Part shown: positions 20,971-31,480 of the stretch, in pieces | Layout of the letters: the number at the start of each line of letters is the position of its first letter | Numbering within the stretch: the stretch's first letter is position 1 | NCBI GenBank assembly: GCA_034336665.1 | Contig: JAPFBE010000033.1 | Location: 1,240,001-1,304,000 of the forward strand | Source of the DNA: Luscinia megarhynchos | Lineage: Eukaryota > Chordata > Aves > Passeriformes > Turdidae | Direction of reading: 5' to 3' | Length of the DNA stretch: 64,000 nt | The notes under the pieces: model-generated | Databases searched by the model: none | What the model was told of the DNA's origin: nothing | What the model saw: the letters and a program-made list of their open reading frames with translations, nothing else | Translations under genes and position numbers: made by a program

Positions 20971-22386
20971 TCATTCTTCCAGTGCCCAAACTCTACAAAA
21001 TGCGCACTGATCTTTACCCAATTGAGGTGGGCCCCCTGTCCCCCCTCGTCGACCCTGCCCACGACTTTGTCCTCCTCTCTCTTCTCTCAACACTGCCACC
21101 AAATTCCTCACATTCTGCTTATATCCCTCTTCTCTATTGCTAAATACTCTCCATGCCTCATCTAGTAAATACTCTAGATTTCTTCCCTCAGGCCCTTTTA
21201 TTTTTTGAAGCTTACGCCTAATATCCCCCGTAGATTGACCCAAAAATAAATTCACTAGTTGTTGAATTCCCACTTCTGCTCCAGGGTCTAGGGATGTATT
21301 GCGACGCATTGCATCCCTTAATCGATCCAAGAATTCAGATGGTGTTTCAGAGGGACCCTGTTTAACAGCATATAATGCTGACCAATTTATAGTTTTAGGT
21401 ATTGCTCGTTCCATCCCTTTTGCTATCCATTCTTGGTAGCTTTCTAACTTCCGCATTTCTGCTGTTCTGCTTGGATCCCACTGTGGATTCTGGAGGGGGA
21501 AATAGTCCTTTACGTCCAATTGCTGGGCCTTATAATAATCCTCTGCTAGATCTCCTGCTGTTTTCAGGATTAATTGCTTTTCTGTTTCAGTTAATGCATC
21601 CAGCAATAATTGTATATCAGACCAATCTGGATTATGCTGCCTGATAATATACCGCAAACGCTTTGCTGTAGTTATTGGGTCACTACGGTAGTTTTTAGCA
21701 ACTTTTTCCCATGCTTCTATATCAATAGTGGAAAAGGGTACTTTCACTAGAACTCTCTCTCCTTCCGGTCCCACAGCCTCTCTCAAAGGGGCTTGTAGCA
21801 CCTTATTTCTCGTCCTAGAAGACACAGGGCTTCTGGGAGGAGAATGGGCTGGAGTAAGTATTCCTTCTGAATCATCATCTTTGTGTCTCTGAGTTCGAGG
21901 AGGAGATTTGAATAGATCACTCAAACTCTGTTCCTGTATATCCAAATTGTGCATTTTGTCTAATCTGGTACACCTCTCACCTATATCACATGCTGAACAA
22001 CACCTTTCAAGTTTCCCTTTATTTGCTTTCCTTTCCTTCTCCAGAGCCAAAACTAGAGGGTCAGAGGGTGCCCTCATCCCACAGTCTCTCTGCCATTCAG
22101 GGTGGTTTCGGAGAGAGAAAAACATGTCACAGTAGGAAACCTCACTCCATTTGCCCTCTCTTCTTAAGAACAACATTAGTTGCAGCAAGGTATCATAATC
22201 TAAAGTCCCGGTGGGTGGCCACCTTACTCCCTGGTCTAGTCTGTAAAGTGGCCACCACTGGCTGCAATATTTAATTAGGGTGGATTTATTTTCAGTGCCG
22301 CCAGTTCCTGCAACTTCTTTCCAATGTGTTATAACACATCCTAATGGGCTGGCTTTAGGGACTTCTGTGCTCTGTGTAGATCCCAT
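20971..22386 (-). CDS. gag: P1 Gag polyprotein, 471 codons, frame-broken at nucleocapsid
   Basis: The start at 22386 gives MGSTQST, whose glycine 2 fits the N-myristoylation signal of retroviral matrix; the open frame continues 29 codons upstream but without such a signal. In order: a matrix domain with a WPLYRL and SYCDMFF pattern, an acidic/Pro-rich p12-like linker (TPAHSPPRSP), a capsid with the major homology region (QGPSETPSEFLDRLR), and a basic, Gly/Arg-rich nucleocapsid. The zinc knuckle begins CAFC, but the frame shifts directly after it, so the His and last Cys ligands are in another register and the ORF stops at 20971. Assembly of the shell is plausible from sequence; RNA packaging is probably lost. 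Confidence 0.9.
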   Translation of the reverse strand: MGSTQSTEVPKASPLGCVITHWKEVAGTGGTENKSTLIKYCSQWWPLYRLDQGVRWPPTGTLDYDTLLQLMLFLRREGKWSEVSYCDMFFSLRNHPEWQRDCGMRAPSDPLVLALEKERKANKGKLERCCSACDIGERCTRLDKMHNLDIQEQSLSDLFKSPPRTQRHKDDDSEGILTPAHSPPRSPVSSRTRNKVLQAPLREAVGPEGERVLVKVPFSTIDIEAWEKVAKNYRSDPITTAKRLRYIIRQHNPDWSDIQLLLDALTETEKQLILKTAGDLAEDYYKAQQLDVKDYFPLQNPQWDPSRTAEMRKLESYQEWIAKGMERAIPKTINWSALYAVKQGPSETPSEFLDRLRDAMRRNTSLDPGAEVGIQQLVNLFLGQSTGDIRRKLQKIKGPEGRNLEYLLDEAWRVFSNREEGYKQNVRNLVAVLREERGGQSRGQGRRGGTGGPPQLGKDQCAFCRVWALEE

Positions 22387-23302
22387 TATCTTCTCTTTTC
22401 GTCCCCTGCCTATCTTACAAATAAACTTTTCCTTACTGAACTTTAGAATTTCCTTCCAATCCCCTTCCCACACACAATACCAACTAGATCAGCCTATTTG
22501 TTTCCTCTCTCTCAATCTGGCTGTCTATTAGGTTCACAAATTCCCAAGGATCATGCCCAAACCATTGGAAAGGGGACCCCTTCTCACCCTTCTCAGTACA
22601 CAAACAAAACACACAATGCACCAACGCAGCACATCCGCTCTTATACGAACACAGCACACTTATTATTCATACTTCCTACTAACAATCATTATGTTTTCAG
22701 CACAGCCACGGTCCCGCTCGCATCACACTGCACACTTACACAACAATTCCACCTTTCTGAAGCAAATACCCCACACTTCACCCCCTCCTGGGGCACGTCT
22801 CACTCGCTCACACACTCACCTTGCTCGCAATGTCCGGACTCCAACACACACACCACCTTAGCTCCGATAACACGGGAGCAGGAATCCACTCGACCAGCGT
22901 TCTAAGGTCGGCTCGCTGCTGCTCTATCAGTCAGCGAATTCCTTCACCGGCCCCCCTCCTCCCTTCGGCCACCAAGGGAGGCCAAGGGAATGGAGAGGCC
23001 CCTCCGGTGCTTCGTATCCCTCTGCCGGTAACTCCACCGGCCCGCTGCTTGCAAGCCCTACCTACACAGGGACTTTGTTGTGCATGGGGCGTCTCCCTGC
23101 GATTTATCAACAGCCCTCCAGTCGCTGGCGATACATATGTTTTACAGACCCCCCAGAATTATCGTACCGTTTCATCCAGCCAGCCAGTGGTCCTTTCTGT
23201 CGCTGCAGTAAGCGAGCCGGGGTCGGGGTCTCCCTCCAGGAAATCCCGGGCGCGCTGTGGAGCCGTCCGCCCCTCAGCCCCGATCCTGCAGACAGACAGC
23301 AA
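22387..23302 (-). other. P1 5' leader
   Basis: About 0.9 kb between the primer-binding site and gag, the expected place of the packaging signal and splice donor. ORFs seen on either strand here have no coding signature. I did not identify a specific packaging hairpin. Confidence 0.7.
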
Positions 23303-23321
23303 GGTCCCATCTGGGGTGCCA
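23303..23321 (-). other. P1 primer-binding-site candidate
   Basis: Three bases after the end of the 5' LTR the minus strand reads TGGCACCCCAGATGGGACC. The TGG start and the position fit a tRNA primer-binding site. I cannot match the 18-mer with confidence to a common tRNA 3' end; it is not the usual proline, tryptophan or lysine site. Confidence 0.6.
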
Positions 23322-23324
23322 AAA

Positions 23325-23852
23325 TGAAGCACGGAAATAAACTTCACAACCTATAAAGTTGTGGAGTAGGTACGTATTTTATTCAGCTGGACGCAGGGGG
23401 AGAGCATCTTCCCAAATCCTGCTGCATCTTACATGATTTCTAATCTTCTATTTATCTAGGAAGTTCATGCATATTCTAAATCGCCTATACATATTGATTA
23501 TCTGCCCCCGCCTGTTCCCCGCCCCGAGTATGGAAATCAGTTGCATATTCATTGCGGCTGCGTAGTTTATTGGGTTGGTGGTCTCTGGAAATGAGTCGGT
23601 GGGCTAACAGTAGTCTTCCCTCGCTGTTGAACTTTTCAACTTGTCTTTTCTCACGCATGCTTTAGTCTCTTGATTGTAATATTTTGCAGACTCTGCACTT
23701 TTACGAAGAGGGACCCCCTTCATTTTTGCAAGCCCAGCAAAATCTATAAGTTAGGGGTCTCTTATCATGCATTCCTTTCCTTATAAGCACACAGTAACTG
23801 ATACCATATGTTCTACTCTTCATTCTATTTAACCCTTAAATCCCCTGTTTCA
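23325..23852 (-). repeat. P1 5' LTR
   Basis: 528 bp and nearly identical to 14671-15195. It should supply the promoter (U3 at high coordinates) and the transcription start for gag-pol-env on the minus strand. Confidence 0.95.
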
Positions 23853-23858
23853 ATCTCT

Positions 23859-24423
23859 TGTCCTAGGTTACAATGAAAAGATGTGCCCAAAAGTATGTAT
23901 TCTATCACCATCTGTTGAAACCAGGTGGGGCAGTGATTCTTATCTTTGTGGGAGAGATCCTCTGCTAATGGGCCATCTGTTAAAAACCAGGTGGGGCAGT
24001 GTTCTTTATCATTTCCAAGACCTATCCTTCCACCAGGAAGATATCTTCTGTTAAGGGGTCATTGAGTCCCACTGCATGACTGATAAAATTACATCATCCC
24101 ATTGTGAAATGCTCCACCCCGGGGGAGGAGCCAAACATTTCCTACCTAGATAAAAATTTAGATTTGGAACACCAAAGCAGCCCTTACCCACTGGTATCCA
24201 GAGGACAAGAGCTACCAGACCTTTCTACAGGATCACTACTTCAACAAGATCACTTCATCTGCACTGCTACCATCACCCTAACTAGTGGGGTGTGAGGTTG
24301 TATTCTGACTCTGTCAGTGGTTTTTCTTTTGTACTATTGCATGCATTTTTTTTTCTCTTTTTTCCTTTTAAATTGTATTTCTGACTTGGAGTCTCTCACT
24401 GGTTTTGCCTTCAAACCAGCACA
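23859..24423 (+). mobile_element. ERVL-type LTR, family J
   Basis: It starts TGTCCTAGGTTAC and ends CAAACCAGCACA. Its first half matches the 3' LTR of the minus-strand ERVL at 38810-39470 in reverse (shared CACCATCTGTTGAAA, GGTGGGGCAGT, ACTGATAAAATTACAT and GGGGGAGGAGCCAA). An internal duplication of the GGTGGGGCAGT section is present (about 23930 and 23990). It begins three bases after the P1 target duplication. Confidence 0.75.
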
Positions 24424-24686
24424 CCTCTGTAATAAATTATTTAGTGATAAACTGTGCTTTAGTGTAAATCTATCTCCAGTTAAATGGATGGAGTTAGTGA
24501 AGTAGCTTCAGATCTTCATAAATAAAATGTTCCATTTAAGGTACAATTTGATGCTTAGACTTTTGTGAAATCTGTATTTGAAATCTGAAGCAACTCTGCT
24601 CCATGGGATAAGTTTCTAAATGTTTGTTTTTATGATATGCTATTGTTATGTTATTTTATTAATTGAGGAGACAAATCAATGGTAGT

Positions 24687-25670
24687 TGTATTGGTTTTGC
24701 ACAGCCTGGTTCTTGGTAGCGAGGGGGGGGGGGGCGCACAGAGGTGGCTCCTGTAAAAAAGCTGCTGGAAGCTTCTACCATGTCCAGCAGAGCCAATCCC
24801 TGATGGCTCTGAGGATGGACATGCTGCTGGCCAAAACTGGACTAATGAGAGAGGTTGGTAGTGCCTCTGTGATGACATTTTTAAGAAGAAAATCAAAACA
24901 AAGTGGGCGGTTTTTCTTCTGGTCAGAGAAGAGAAGGAGGTGAGAACATGTGAGGGGAAACAACATGGTGACACCAAGGTCAGTGGAGAAGGAGGGGGAG
25001 GAGGTGCTCCAGGCACTGGAGCCGAGATTCCTCTGCAGGCCATGGTGAAGAAAAGCTGGTCTGGAACAGAGACTAGACAGAGTTAAAAGGAATAAAATAG
25101 GTATTTATTGAACGGCCTTAAAAGGATACACCTTGGGCAGTTCCACAACCTGGTCAGGGCTGCACCCCGATTGAATCCAAGATGGATCCCGATCATGAGT
25201 TTTTACACTTTTATTAGTTTTGGTTCATCTTCATATTGGGGTCAATTGTCCAACTACAGCCCTAGGTTATGAAGTCTCAACCCCGTCTTGCCCCCTTCCC
25301 TTCGCCATTGCTTATGTTTTTTGGGTAACTGTTGTCCTTGATTCTCTAGTTGGGAAGGGATTGTTTTGTCTAACCACCTTGAGAAGAGAATTTACTAACA
25401 CCTAATATAAAGTTTCAGAGTGCAGTAAGACTGTTGCTTGTGAGAGTGGGCCCACACCGAAGAAGTTCATGGAGAACTGTCACCTGTGTGAGGGACTCCA
25501 CATTCTCACAGGGGAAGGACTCCTTTCCCTGACCAGTGGAAGAAAATCTCGGGTGATAAACTGACCCAATAAAAACCCCCATGCTCTCTTGCCCTGCACT
25601 GTTGGTGGGAAGGAGGGAGAGGCTTGGGGGAAAATGTGTTTTAAGGGCTTATTTTGCTTCTCCTTAGGGA
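24687..25670 (+). mobile_element. ERV LTR family D, interrupted by a nested LTR
   Basis: It starts TGTATTGGTTTTGCACAGCC and follows family D to GCAGGCCATGGTGA (about 25048). The family resumes near 25425 at GACTGTTGCTTGTGAG and runs to GGCTTATTTTGCTTCTC, where it is truncated. A run of 12 Gs near 24722 is in the family's variable 5' region. Confidence 0.75.
25049..25424 (-). mobile_element. Nested solo LTR, ERVK-like
   Basis: The segment breaks the D-family LTR. On the minus strand it has a TTCAATAAATACC poly(A) signal and an R/U5-like arrangement resembling avian ERVK LTRs. The exact ends and target duplication are unclear, and about 250 bp of family D are missing at the junction. Confidence 0.55.
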
Positions 25671-25985
25671 GGGGTAGGCAAGGCAAAAAAAAGGAGTCAT
25701 CAAGGCAAGGTGAAGCAGGGATAGGCAATACAAAGCAAAGAGAGGTAGGCAAGTTAATGTAAGGCAAGGGAGGGATAACGGAAAGGAAAGGGTATGTAGA
25801 CAAGGCAAGGTATAGGAGGCGAGGCAAAGGAGGGGTAGGTACAGGAGGAAATGGGACTGGTAGGCAAGGCAAAGGAGTTAAAAATAAGGCAAGGTGAGGC
25901 ACTGAAGGGGAAAGGTGGGGAAGCATGCAAGGCAAAGCAAGGGAGAGGTAGGGAAGGCAATGCATGGGTGCTGAAGGCAAGTAAC
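25671..25985. repeat. Degenerate AGGCAAGG purine-rich repeat
   Basis: Many imperfect GGCAAGGNA words, irregularly spaced, give long spurious proline/leucine-rich ORFs on the minus strand. No coding function is suggested. Confidence 0.7.
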
Positions 25986-25989
25986 TCAG

Positions 25990-26778
25990 AGTGTCTTTAC
26001 TTGGGAAGTAAAGGACACAGTCCTGGTGTTGGTGGAGAAAATGATAAGGTACCATGGGAAGGAGAACTCCATCAAGGACATTTCTGTCCTGGCACCTTTT
26101 GTGTAGGAGCAATTCTTGTATGTATGCAATATTGGATGTGGTATTAAAATTTCAGTGATGGGTTCCCAAAAGAGGATGACAGTGTTTTCACATGGGAAGG
26201 AAAGCACCTAGCCACAGTGTTTCAGATTAAATAAGCCACCCATCTTTCTTTACTGGGACAATTTGTGTGGTAGCATTTTCTCAATGTGTACAGTGACAAT
26301 GGTAGATAGAGCTGAGAAGGAAAGTGCAAAATACCATTATTTTTTTGCAGTTGAGGATGGAGCCAGTAACAGCTTTCTCACCTGGAAATTTTGTGAGCTA
26401 TATTTTTACCAGATGTTTTCAATCGTGTATCTGGACTTAGTGAGAGCAAAAGTATTTAATAATACATATAATTGGGAAGGCGTTCATGTTGAGTATGGTA
26501 CAAATAAGAGTTTGCACATGGAAATCTTTCTGTCTTGTTTGAAAGTAGTGGCTAGACGTTTTCAGCTTTGGATCTACATTTAGATTGGTTTAACAATAAT
26601 GGTACATTTTTTTCTTTTGCAAGTCCACACTACCATCATGTGGTAAATATGAACATTGAAAAGATAAATTTCAAAGAGCTTTTTGTTCACCATTCGAGTG
26701 AGAGCACTTACTGGAGGGATTTAGTTTTAGATCTTAGCTCTTCAAGATTGAAAGAAGGTGATTCTACAGATAACCTAG
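25990..26778. repeat. Possible diverged satellite-like units
   Basis: A word of the form (A/T)C(A/T)TGGGAA(G/A) preceded by T-rich sequence recurs at about 25999, 26190 and 26380, about 190 bp apart, each followed by a TTTTGTG-containing stretch. Similar words recur at 36148 and 36290 on the other side of the ERVL provirus. The similarity is weak and was judged by eye. Confidence 0.35.
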
Positions 26779-27016
26779 TGTTCTATGGTGACTTTATGAT
26801 GATCATATCCTCAATTGTCTGTTTTGTTTATGCTGGATATTAAGGTCTGCAATTTTAAGACAGGTTCTGGAAGTGAAGGGGGGGAGAAAAAGCGAGCAGT
26901 TTGTTTTGAGAAACTGAAAATCTTTTCCCGAACCAGTTCGGGGAGTGGGCGCTTGAATTTGCTTTCTAGAGGGACCCATTTGGAAGTTTCCTCCCAAATT
27001 TGCCCTAAACCAGGAG
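26779..27016 (+). repeat. ERVL-1 5' LTR, internally deleted
   Basis: The start (TGTTCTATGGTGACTTTATG) and end (TTTGCCCTAAACCAGGA) match the 3' LTR at 35340-35979. About 400 bp in the middle, including the poly(A) region, are missing. Confidence 0.85.
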
Positions 27017-27028
27017 AAATACTTTTTT

Positions 27029-27048
27029 TGGCGCCTAGCGCGTGGCTC
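27029..27048 (+). other. ERVL-1 primer-binding-site candidate
   Basis: TGGCGCCTAGCGCGTGGCTC lies 12 bp after the LTR end. It agrees at about 16 of 20 positions with the lysine-1,2 tRNA-type site. Confidence 0.5.
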
Positions 27049-27482
27049 AAGAAAGTGGAAAAAACCTGTACTGATTGCATTTTGATTTCACTTACTCTGT
27101 ATTGGGATAAAGCAGTCAGTAGCCATGTTGCTTGAATTCATAATGTGTCTGTGGGTGGAGGCCTTCATGTGTCTCTAGTCCCTAGGCTTTTTTGAGGTTT
27201 TAATATCTTTCTGGTCCCTAGGCTTATTTTCTTATCCAGAGGTAGCTCCAATAATGTCCTTAACACATAGATTTTACAGTAGAGGGGCACGGATTAGAAT
27301 GGCTATTTTTTGGGGGGTGATAATATTGATTTATAGGGAGTTTACAAATGTACTGGGGTTTGTGCAAGATATGAATGGTTTATGGTTTCTTCGTCCTACC
27401 CTGTGTCCCAGTTCCAGTAGCATGTTTTGAGGATTTATTATTAATTGCACCCAGTTCATTAGAGGAGGAGCAGGGGATGAGC

Positions 27483-27580
27483 CTTTCCTTTCCTTTCCTT
27501 TCCTTTCCTTTCCTTTCCTTTCCTTTCCTTTCCTTTCCTTTCCTTTCCTTTCCTTTCCTTTCCTTTCCTTTCCTTTCCTT
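27483..27580. repeat. (TTTCC)n simple repeat
   Basis: About 20 uninterrupted copies of CTTTC/TTTCC in the ERVL-1 leader. The Leu-Ser-Phe-Pro ORF across it is an artefact of the repeat. Confidence 0.97.
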
Positions 27581-27839
27581 GTCTGTTAAGTCACTTTTTG
27601 AGAATATTCAGTTTCCCCTGGATATTAAAAATACCACCTTCCTAGTATTTAATTCCTCTATTTGGTCTGCAACATGTCTAGAGTGAGGGCTGGTATGTAC
27701 TGAGGAGCTGATAAGATCCCTGACCCAAGAGTAGACCCAGGCATGGAAAATCCTGAGTGGTGTGGAGAATGGGAGGATATGGGCCAAACCCTCAGGGAAA
27801 TTTCTCAGAATAGCCTGAGACTTTCCATGTGAACAAATA

Positions 27840-28304
27840 CAGAACACAACTGAAGTGGGGAAATATCTGGAAGAGAAGTGCCATGATGATTCTAATGAGA
27901 AAAAGCTCATTGCAATAAGCTGGGCCCTGGCACATGCTTATTGCACGCTGCTAGATACTGTAGGGCAGCAGATAGAGGCCAGGGGGCAGGGACATAAATC
28001 AGCAGCTACACCAGTCACTCAGGCTGCAGCAAACACCCCAGTTACTCAGGTTGTAATTAAACCAGACAGTGGGCCTAAACCACTGGCAGTCACTACAGTG
28101 GGAAAGAAGCACAAAACCAAAACCGATTGACCAGTGGATGATGAAGATCATGGGGAAGGACCCTCAAAGCCAGTTCCAGCAACTGACACAAAATCAGAAG
28201 TCACTACTGAGTTCTTTTCCCTGAAGGACCTTTGTGGCCTAAGAAAGGATTACCCTCAACGACCTGATGAATCTATAATTAGTTGGCTAGTCCATCTTTG
28301 GGAC
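27840..28304 (+). pseudogene. gag: ERVL-1 gag, first part
   Basis: Frames at 27855-28130 and 28134-28358 read an ERVL-like Gag N-terminus: an alpha-helical start (EEKCHDDSNEKKLIAISWALAHAY), a Thr/Pro/Val-rich linker, then FFSLKDLCGLRKDYPQRPDESIISWLVHLWD. The sequence breaks at 28305, where a family B LTR is inserted, and the same protein continues at 28997. A stop separates the two frames. Confidence 0.8.
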
Positions 28305-28996
28305 TGTCCTGGTTTGAAGGACAGGTGTCTGCCGATAAAGGCAGAAGTTTTCCTTTGAAATAGAGACTTTAATACCACTCCCTCCAAGTATTATAATTGT
28401 TTGAATCAAGAACTCTGAGGCAGAGATAAGGGGGTAGGAGTAACAGCTTTTTTACTAATATATCTAACTGTTCAAGCAGAAACAATAGCAGTTGTTAAAA
28501 TTACCAGCAAAACAGAACAGATAACTCGGTCCCAGTCCTTTCTTTAGCTGCAGGCACACTCTCTCTGCAATTGGTCCCAGTGCTGCAGACGGAGCAAAGC
28601 CTAACAGCTGCAGAGAAGCGGACGGGAGCAGAGGCAGAAGGGGCTGCAGCGACCACGTCGGTCTCAGGTGGGAGCAGGCTGGAGAGGGCAGCTCCTCACT
28701 CATCGTTTGGTGATCAGCTGCGTCCTCAGAGGTAGGAGGTTGTAGCAGATGCAGGGCAAGTGATCTCAGACCATCTGGCTCTCCTGCGTTCGGCCGCATG
28801 GCTGGAGACGGGGGGTCTTCCTCTTGGCTCCGCTCGCCAGAAAGACGAGTAACCCCTGTGGAAGCCCACTCCCACCTACCCCTTTTGTCTAGAGTCATCA
28901 AAGATCCTGGGTGTAACCTGGCAAGCTCTGTTAGCATGATAGTGGGAAAAAATCTTTAAATTGACACAGTAATAGAAAAACACTCAACCTCCAACA
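28305..28996 (-). mobile_element. Solo LTR family B inserted in ERVL-1 gag
   Basis: Reads TGTTGGAGGTTGAG to CCAGGACA on the minus strand and matches 139-854. The gag reading picks up at GATGCTGCAGG on the far side. The flanking bases (GGGAC, AGGAT) suggest a decayed duplication. The 157-codon minus-strand ORF in it corresponds to the GC-rich ORF of the other copy but with frame changes, so it is not a gene. Confidence 0.85.
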
Positions 28997-29890
28997 AGGA
29001 TGCTGCAGGTGAAGCTACAATTCTGGGTGGTACTGAAGCGAGGCATTTGGGATCCCGGTCACATGATCCGGTTATCGACCAAGGAATGATGAGGGGAGCT
29101 AATCCTCACAGTCTCTGGGCACAGGTCCTGGGAAGTGTGACACAAAGATATCTGTGTGCAGATGATCTCTATATGTAGCAAACCCAGTGGAAGACCATAG
29201 AACAAGGGATTCAATGCTTGAGAGAAATGGCGGTGGCAGACATTGTCTTCTCAGATGGCCTAACAACTAGGAATCTAGACTTGGTACCATGTACATCCAT
29301 GATGTGACAAAAACTTGGACGACTTGGGCCACAAGAATATGCTTCTGCTTTAGCAATAATGAAGTGGGATGACAGGGAGGGGACCGTGCTTGATATGGCA
29401 AAAAAGCTCCGAGCATATGCAGATGCTGTGCATGGCCCAACACATGCCAGAATCGCAGCTGTGGAAAAACGTCTGCAGAAATTAGAAGATAAGATAGAGG
29501 AAAATCACAAGAAACTCAGGGAGGAGATTAAAGAGGACCTTGTCCAAATCTCAGCAGTACAGATCGGAGGTTCTGGTACCCAACGCAGACGTTCAACCAG
29601 ATAAGGAGAGAAGGTACACCCCACGAGCTGAGCTGTGGTTTTTCCTGCGTGATTGCAGAGAAAACATGAGGAGATGGAATGGAAAATCTACTGCTACTCT
29701 GGCACAACGGGTGCATGAATTGAAGGAAGGCAAGACTCAGAGAGGAAGTTCCACCAAAAGGGAAGCAGGTCCAGTTGCCCGTAGCCAAACTGCCAGGTAT
29801 GATGATGATAATGACATGTTCGATTCCCTTGAAGGAACCTCCCAGACATATGCCCAGAGAAAGAAGGATAACCAAGCTTAGAGGGGTCTT
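28997..29890 (+). pseudogene. gag: ERVL-1 gag, second part
   Basis: It continues Gag with stretches of the type DQGMMRGANPHSLWAQVLGSV, then a coiled-coil-rich segment (AVEKRLQKLEDKIEENHKKLREEIKED, 29359-29604) and PRAELWFFLRDCRENMRRW. The coiled coil is typical of ERVL Gag. At least one frameshift occurs near 29580, and there are earlier stops. Confidence 0.8.
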
Positions 29891-30143
29891 GTCTCTAGCC
29901 AGGTAGAGCCTAGGAAAAACCGTGTTTTTTGGACTGTATGGATTAGATTGCCTAGCACATCTGAACCACAAAAATATGAGGCCTTGGTCGACACAGGTGC
30001 GCAGTGCACATGAATCCCATTGAGATATGTGGGGGCAGAATCTGTTTCTATTGCTGGCCTGACAGGGGGAACACAGGATTTTACTTTGGTGGAAGCTGAT
30101 GTGAATCTAACTGGAAATGGATGGAAGAAATACCCTATTGTGA
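29891..30143 (+). pseudogene. pro: ERVL-1 protease
   Basis: The sequence translates to an aspartic protease start with ALVDTGAQCT, the DTGA active site, followed by a stop and then VGAESVSIAGLTGGTQDFTL. An LTR insertion cuts it before the C-terminal GIDFLQSGYFKDPKGLRW block, which resumes at about 30520. Confidence 0.82.
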
Positions 30144-30494
30144 TGAGCTGAGGTATTTCCTCCTCTCTCCGGTCCCTTAGCTAGCTCTGGACCAGAAGAG
30201 GATGTAAAATCCACATGGAAAAAGGTAAAAATCAAGGAGGGTCTCTTTCCTGGGATAACATCCAGCAGTTTATTCTTGAACCATGTCCAAGGGAAGAGAA
30301 AGAGAGCACTAAAGGGATAGCGGGGAATTTTAAACCCAGGGTGAGGGGAGGGGAAAAACAGAATTGCAGCCAATGGAGCCATGCCGGCAGGGAGGGGCTA
30401 AGGGAGGGCTGAACCACCTTCACAAACCCCGGGGGAATACACAGCAAACCATTTTTCAGTGCAATATAAAATCATAACAGTGCAATACAACAAC
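30144..30494 (-). mobile_element. Short LTR inserted in ERVL-1 protease
   Basis: The segment TGAGCTGAGG to ATACAACA interrupts the protease frame; coding resumes at ACTGGCCGAGAGG. A minus-strand TTCAAGAATAAACTGC poly(A) signal gives the orientation. The ends are inferred from the break in homology. Confidence 0.6.
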
Positions 30495-31480
30495 TGGCCG
30501 AGAGGCCCCATGCATTTTGGGCATAGACTTCCTCCAAAGTGGGTATTTCAAAGACCCAAAGGGACTCAGGTGGGCATTTGGGATAGAGGCTGCAGAGACA
30601 GAGAGCATCAAGCAATTGAACACCTTGCCTGGACTGTCAGAGAACCCATCTACAGCAGGACGTCTGAAGGGGGAAGAGCAACAAGTGCCAATTGCCACTT
30701 TGACAGTGCACCGCCGACGGTACAGAACAATTTGAGATGCTGTGATTCCCATCCACAAGATGATCCGTGAGCTGGAGAGCCAAAGGGTGGTCAGCAAAAC
30801 CCACTCACCCTTCAACAGCTCCATTTGGCCTGTGCGCAAGTCTGAAGGAGAATGGAGATTGACTGTGGACTATCGTGCCTTGAATGAAGTGACTCCACTG
30901 TTGAGCGCTGCCCTGCCGGACATGTTGGAGCTCCCGTACAAGCTGGAGTCCAAGCCAGCAAAGTGGTACGCCACCATTGACATCGCCAATGCATTTTTCT
31001 CCATTCCTCTGGCAGCAGAGTGCAGGCCTCAGTTCGCCTTCATGTGGAAGGGAGTGCAGTATACCTGGAACAGACTGCCATAGGGGTGGAAGCACAGTCC
31101 TACCATCTGCCATGGAATAATCGAGACTGCACTAGAAAAGGGTGAGGCTCCAAAACATCTGCAGTGCATTGATTATATTATTGTGTGTGGGAACACAGCA
31201 ACAAAAGTGTTTGAGAAAGAAGACAAAATCATCCAAATTCTCCTGGAAGCTGGTTTCGCCATCAAGAAGAGCAAAGTTAAGAGATCCAGTTCCTGGGAGT
31301 AAAGTGGCAAGATGGATGGCGTCAGATTCCCACCGATGTCATCAACAAGATCTCAACAATGTCTCTACCAACCAACAAGAAGGAAACACAAGCTTTCTTA
31401 GGTGCCATAGGCTTTTGGAGAATGCATATTCCTGAGTACAGTCAGATCGTGAGCCCTCTTTACCAGGTCACCAGCAAGAA
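30495..31480 (+). pseudogene. pol: ERVL-1 reverse transcriptase, first part
   Basis: Frames at 30517-30735, 30742-31083 and 31142-31435 give RT: FNSSIWPVRKSEGEWRLTVD, YATIDIANAFFSIPL with the first catalytic aspartate, and FMWKGVQYTWNRLP. The YxDD box at about 31168 reads CIDY, so both the tyrosine and the second aspartate are lost. A stop follows the RLP block. The frame ends at an LTR insertion at 31481. Confidence 0.88.

Larger units (their letters stand above)
14671..23852 (-). mobile_element. Near-complete class I (gammaretrovirus-like) provirus P1
   Basis: Paired LTRs of 525 and 528 bp bound a full gag-pro-pol-env order on the minus strand. Both LTRs run TG to CA and are flanked by ATCT (14667-14670 and 23853-23856), the 4-bp duplication typical of gammaretroviral integrases. 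Primer-binding-site-like and polypurine sequences lie in their expected places. The LTRs differ at about a dozen or more positions by eye, so this is not a fresh insertion. Gag has a long open frame, pol is broken many times, and env is open for 640 codons. Confidence 0.95.

Noticed and set aside
22498..23327. Plus-strand ORFs of 102-168 codons in the P1 leader
   Set aside because: They are antisense to the retroviral leader and LTR edge, with no conserved product.
25480..26112. 210-codon Pro/Leu-rich ORF
   Set aside because: It reads through an AGGCAAGG-type low-complexity tract; there are no motifs and other frames are equally open.
2797..27580. Short tandem repeats as CRISPR-like arrays
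   Set aside because: They are pure pentamer microsatellites without spacers in a vertebrate genome.
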